Assembly: GCA_036732565.1 (NCBI GenBank)
Contig: DAINCF010000407.1
Coordinates: 1 to 6,565, forward strand
Direction of reading: 5' to 3'
DNA: 6,565 nt
DNA from: JAIVJN01 sp036732565
Lineage (GTDB): Bacteria; Acidobacteriota; Vicinamibacteria; Vicinamibacterales; UBA2999
Shown: positions 6,080-6,565 of the stretch, piece by piece
Layout: each line of letters starts with the position of its first letter
Numbering within the stretch: the stretch's first letter is position 1
Made by a program: the position numbers and the translations under genes
The notes under the pieces: model-generated
Told to the model about the DNA's origin: nothing
Databases searched by the model: none
The model's input: only the letters and a program-made list of their open reading frames with translations

Positions 6080-6565
6080 GTCTGCGGAAGTTGTCATCAT
6101 CGGTGGCGGATGCATGGGCGCGAGCACCGCGTATCACCTGACGAAGCAAGGCGTCTCGAACCTCGTGCTCCTCGAGCGCGAGACGCAGTTGGCCACTGGT
6201 TCAACCGGGCGCAACGCGGGTGGCGTGCGGCATCAGTTCTCGGATCCCGCGAACATCGCGCTGTCGAGGGAATCGATCGCCTTGATGGCGCGCTTCGAAG
6301 ACGAAGTTGGCACGGCCATCGACTTCTGGCAGGATGGCTACCTGTTCGTGCTGTCGAGTGAGGCGAGCGTGCGGGCGTTTCGAGCCAACGTGGACATCCA
6401 GCGCGCGCATGGCGTGGACGTGCAATGGTTGTCGGCAGACGATGCGGCCCGTCTCGCTCCAGGTCTCGTCGTCGACGATGTGATCGGCGCGACATATTGC
6501 GCGGCGGACGGCGTGGCGGATCCGAATGGCGTCACCATGGGCTTCGCGCGCGCGGCACAGGACGC
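6072..6565 (+). CDS. FAD-dependent oxidoreductase, DAO family (partial)
   Basis: Only the first 164 codons are present; the frame is open to the window edge. Residues 7-35 form a Rossmann dinucleotide fold: VVIIGGGCMGAS with the glycine motif at 11-16 and an acidic residue E35 closing the second strand (LVLLERE), which should bind the FAD ribose. STGRNAGGVRHQF (44-56) is the second flavin-contact segment typical of sarcosine oxidase beta-subunit-like, dimethylglycine and proline dehydrogenase-like members. The segment DGVADPNGVTMGFARAA near the right edge matches the substrate/FAD domain start in that group. Members oxidise secondary or tertiary amines such as sarcosine, proline or D-amino acids. 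There is no signal peptide, so it is probably cytoplasmic. It diverges from amidohydrolase B with 68 bases between the two starts. Subfamily and electron acceptor cannot be set from this fragment. Confidence 0.9.
   Translation, partial: MVRSAEVVIIGGGCMGASTAYHLTKQGVSNLVLLERETQLATGSTGRNAGGVRHQFSDPANIALSRESIALMARFEDEVGTAIDFWQDGYLFVLSSEASVRAFRANVDIQRAHGVDVQWLSADDAARLAPGLVVDDVIGATYCAADGVADPNGVTMGFARAAQD

Noticed and set aside
4840..6141. A 433-codon open frame on the plus strand
   Set aside because: It is antisense to amidohydrolase B and runs over the divergent promoters and the start of the oxidoreductase. Its Arg/His-rich sequence has no recognisable domain.

Overview
The window is GC-rich bacterial DNA carrying five protein genes: four complete and one cut by the right edge. 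Several traits fit an environmental Acidobacteriota, perhaps the Vicinamibacteria: high GC, secreted M1 peptidase and amidohydrolases with Gram-negative-type signal peptides, short GC-rich palindromes and low-complexity repeats between genes, and starts lacking a Shine-Dalgarno but preceded closely by a -10-like box. This assignment is an inference from style; no taxonomic marker gene is present.

Layout. Bases 1-81 hold a compact double-hairpin palindrome followed by the start region of a secreted M1 aminopeptidase (82-2634, +). Bases 2635-2892 are non-coding and contain a nested inverted repeat whose right arm is made of 9-base units, then a clear ribosome binding site. A secreted amidohydrolase of the imidazolonepropionase/prolidase-like group follows (2893-4095, +). 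Bases 4096-4254 start with a run of 8-base tandem repeats. Next is a Cys-type glutathione peroxidase (4255-4740, +), which overlaps by 9 bases, tail to tail, a second secreted amidohydrolase of the same broad group (4732-6003, -). A 68-base divergent intergenic region with two -10-like boxes separates it from the start of an FAD-dependent DAO-family oxidoreductase (6072-6565, +, partial).

Function. Three of the five products appear to be exported hydrolases. The first is an aminopeptidase, and the other two belong to an amidohydrolase group in which characterised members include Xaa-Pro dipeptidases. The DAO-family oxidoreductase resembles sarcosine, dimethylglycine and proline oxidases/dehydrogenases. 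A reasonable hypothesis is an envelope peptide-scavenging set feeding amino or imino acid oxidation, but substrates cannot be read from sequence and the mixed strands argue against one operon. No mobile element, CRISPR, phage, RNA gene or defence system was recognised. The unusual content lies in the three intergenic repeat structures and the promoter arrangement, not in the proteins.
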